Source: Metaphire vulgaris (taxonomy: Eukaryota; Annelida; Clitellata; Crassiclitellata; Megascolecidae). From it: a DNA stretch of 64,000 nucleotides. The stretch spans positions 5,132,369-5,196,368 of the forward strand of contig CM030867.1 in assembly GCA_018105865.1 (NCBI GenBank), given 5' to 3'. Every line of letters starts with the position of its first letter. Position 1 is the stretch's first letter. This document shows, piece after piece, positions 48,801 through 51,800 of the stretch. A program made the translations under genes and the position numbers. The notes beneath the pieces were generated by a model. It had not been told where the DNA came from. It worked only from the letters and a program-made list of their open reading frames with translations, and searched no databases.

Positions 48801-51800
48801 ATTAAAGCAATTTTGAGGCTTCTGGTCATGGTTGAATGTTATTTATGATGCTGAGCTGGAGTTCCCTTGGTTCTAGTGAGCGGCCTTTCGAGTAGCATTT
48901 GTTAAGACTTTATTCTTTCGATCTCCAAGTAGATATTCAATGATTGAGGATGTAAACTTGTAAAGTGATGAAGGAATACTAAATCTGACCTATATATCAA
49001 TTTTTAAAGTTTTCTTAGCTTCTACGCTTCAAAATCGGAAGTATTTAAAATATTTTTAAGTAATGCATTGTTGTTATAAATGGCCGCCATGGTAAGGTAT
49101 TTAGAAATTTTAAAGAACAGTAGAGGGGTTAAGACAGATTCTTCCTAAACTTAAGACAAAGCCAAAAATAGATGAATGCTGTATAGAATTTTTTAAAATT
49201 GCGATGCTCCAAATGTGCAAAAACTGGTTGGTTACGTTTTATCATTTCCTATCAGTAATGCAAATGTTGAACGCATTTTCTCATTAATGAAAATCCTATG
49301 GACTGATGAACGCAATAGGACGAGACCTGAACTACAGTGTGAAAGTCAATTTTCATCAACCTTGCTGTGATTTCTTAAATCATCTTGGAGAACAGAAAAG
49401 TGTGCTCAAAACAAGCAAAAGTGAACACAATAACCTTTTTTAAGGAACATCTGTTGATAGATTTCAAATCTTTGCAAATGTTTTAAACACTTGAATGTTG
49501 TAACTTGGAATACTGAATAAATAACATTTCTCTTTTGTATCTTCTTTACATCATTGCATGTTCCATTTAGATTATTGCAGATTTTCACATTATCCAAGTG
49601 AACAATTAACAATTATCTTACAAAATATGTTAAACTTATAAAATATTATATTGTTATTTATCTACCAGAACACATCCTTTGAAAATGCTCCATTTGCGCC
49701 AACATGCATCGAAACCCTGTCCTGAATTTCCATATTCTAAAGTTGGCAACCCTATGCAGTAACTCAAGCCTATTTGATTTTGCTATGGTGCAGAATATGT
49801 TATTAGTCACTCATCAGCCATAATTACAGAAATAATAAATGAATGTCTGAACCTAGCCTAGTCAAGTAATTTGTATAGTAATACCAAACTGTATTTTTGT
49901 AACATAATCTAATTTATTTCTGAAGCACTATTAGACTAACAATAAACCAACCAAATAGGCCTCAATCCCTTCTAATGTACCTCAGACATTTCTTCTCGAA
50001 TTCTATAACATAGTATAATCTAATCTTAAACTTCTATAGTGCCACTTCATAATGCACAGGAGCATCAACCAATAGCACACCAAAATCCAAATCATTAAAG
50101 ATCCAGGTCAAATCCGGTTCCGCGACAATTCGTCTACAGACATTTCGTCTACGACACTTCGTCTACAGACTTTTGGTCTACCGACACTTGGTCTACCAAC
50201 ACTTGGTCTACTGACATTGAATGTTCGAATTGGACATCAAATGTCCCAAATGATCATTAAATGTCACGGAAAACAAATAATTGCAATTTCAAATGTACAG
50301 GGACTAGGGAAACTGTTAAGGCGTGATTAAAAGAAACTAGATTTGAGTGTTATTATTTAGTGCTATTATTATTGTAGTTGTATAAATTTAATAATATAAA
50401 TTATAAAGTAAAGGCTCTACTATGCAACAGGCTACCGAAACCTAACGCTCTAATGGGATCATCATCATTTCAGGCACGTAACTTTTGCATTTTTGCAGCG
50501 AAGGCCTATTTACCCAGCTACAGATTTCGCCCATTTGTTTCATTTTATAGCAAAACTTCTTCCCGAAACAATTAAGCATTTGTTATAATTATTTAGCGAT
50601 TTAAGCATTAGTTATAATTATTTAGCGATTGTGCTATAAGCCTGCAACCAATGGAAATAGAGGCGCTATAAATATTTTGAGCGGAAATACATATATATAT
50701 CATATTCGTGAACATTTTCATGTGTCTGCAAAGAAATTTTTGAATTTTCAAAAATTAAATTAGATTATGGCTCAATTTCATTTACAGAAACTGTTCATAA
50801 TAGACCTCTTCTGATCACGAGTATCGGTTATAGCTACACTCGTAATCGACAGAGTAAAGATGTAACTAACTGAATGCTGGAAATGTGAGTTAAGAAGCAC
50901 ATGTTCAAGCCATTACAAGGAACAATTGACTGGATGTAGAAGAAACAGTAACACAACCATCCTCCAGATCCCATGAGACTTGAAGTACGTAAGATACGAA
51001 ATGGTATGAAAGTGGCAGTTGGAAATGCAGTCGGTGCCAACACAATGACTAACATTGTTCAAGCAGGTCTGTTGAATGCGTCAGATGCTGCCAAAGCAGT
51101 ATTACCCATAACCGATCATTTAAAGTGAAATATTCAGAGGCAGCGGAATGCTGCCCAGGTACCACTTCCAATCCACAGGGAATCGATGACATCCAGTTAC
51201 CATTGGAGTTTCAGATGACTGGAAACTTAGCATACCCTGCAGCTTTCCTACTATGGGATTCTGGACCAGATCTCGGAAACAGCAAACGAATACTTATTTT
51301 TGGAGCGAACAAAAATTTTGACTTCATGGCAACATGCAATTCAATTCTAATGGATGGTACTTTTAAAACCGTGCCACCTCATTTCTCACAACTTTATACA
51401 ATCCACGTGACACGGCCAGTCCCCTTTATCAGAAGCCAAGCAAAGCTGTTCCCTTAATTTTCATGCTTCTTCCAGATAAGAATGAAACACATTTTCGAGT
51501 GTTTCAGAAACTATCCACTCTACTTCTGCATCGGACACCAGTTCTTGCCATGGCTGTCTTTGAAAGGGCTGCTATAAATGCTTTGCAAGTTCAATGGCCA
51601 AACATTATGGTTTCTGGTTGTTTCTTCAATCTAAATCAAAACATATGGAGGAAAATTCAGGAACTGGGATTAGCGGCTTGGTATGGGGAGAATCTGGAAA
51701 ATTCTGTGCACCTAAAAATGATAGCAGCAGTCGCTTTTGTTCCTCCGGAAGAGGTTTTCCAAAGTTGGGATGACCTGTTGTTAATTTTGCATGATTGGAT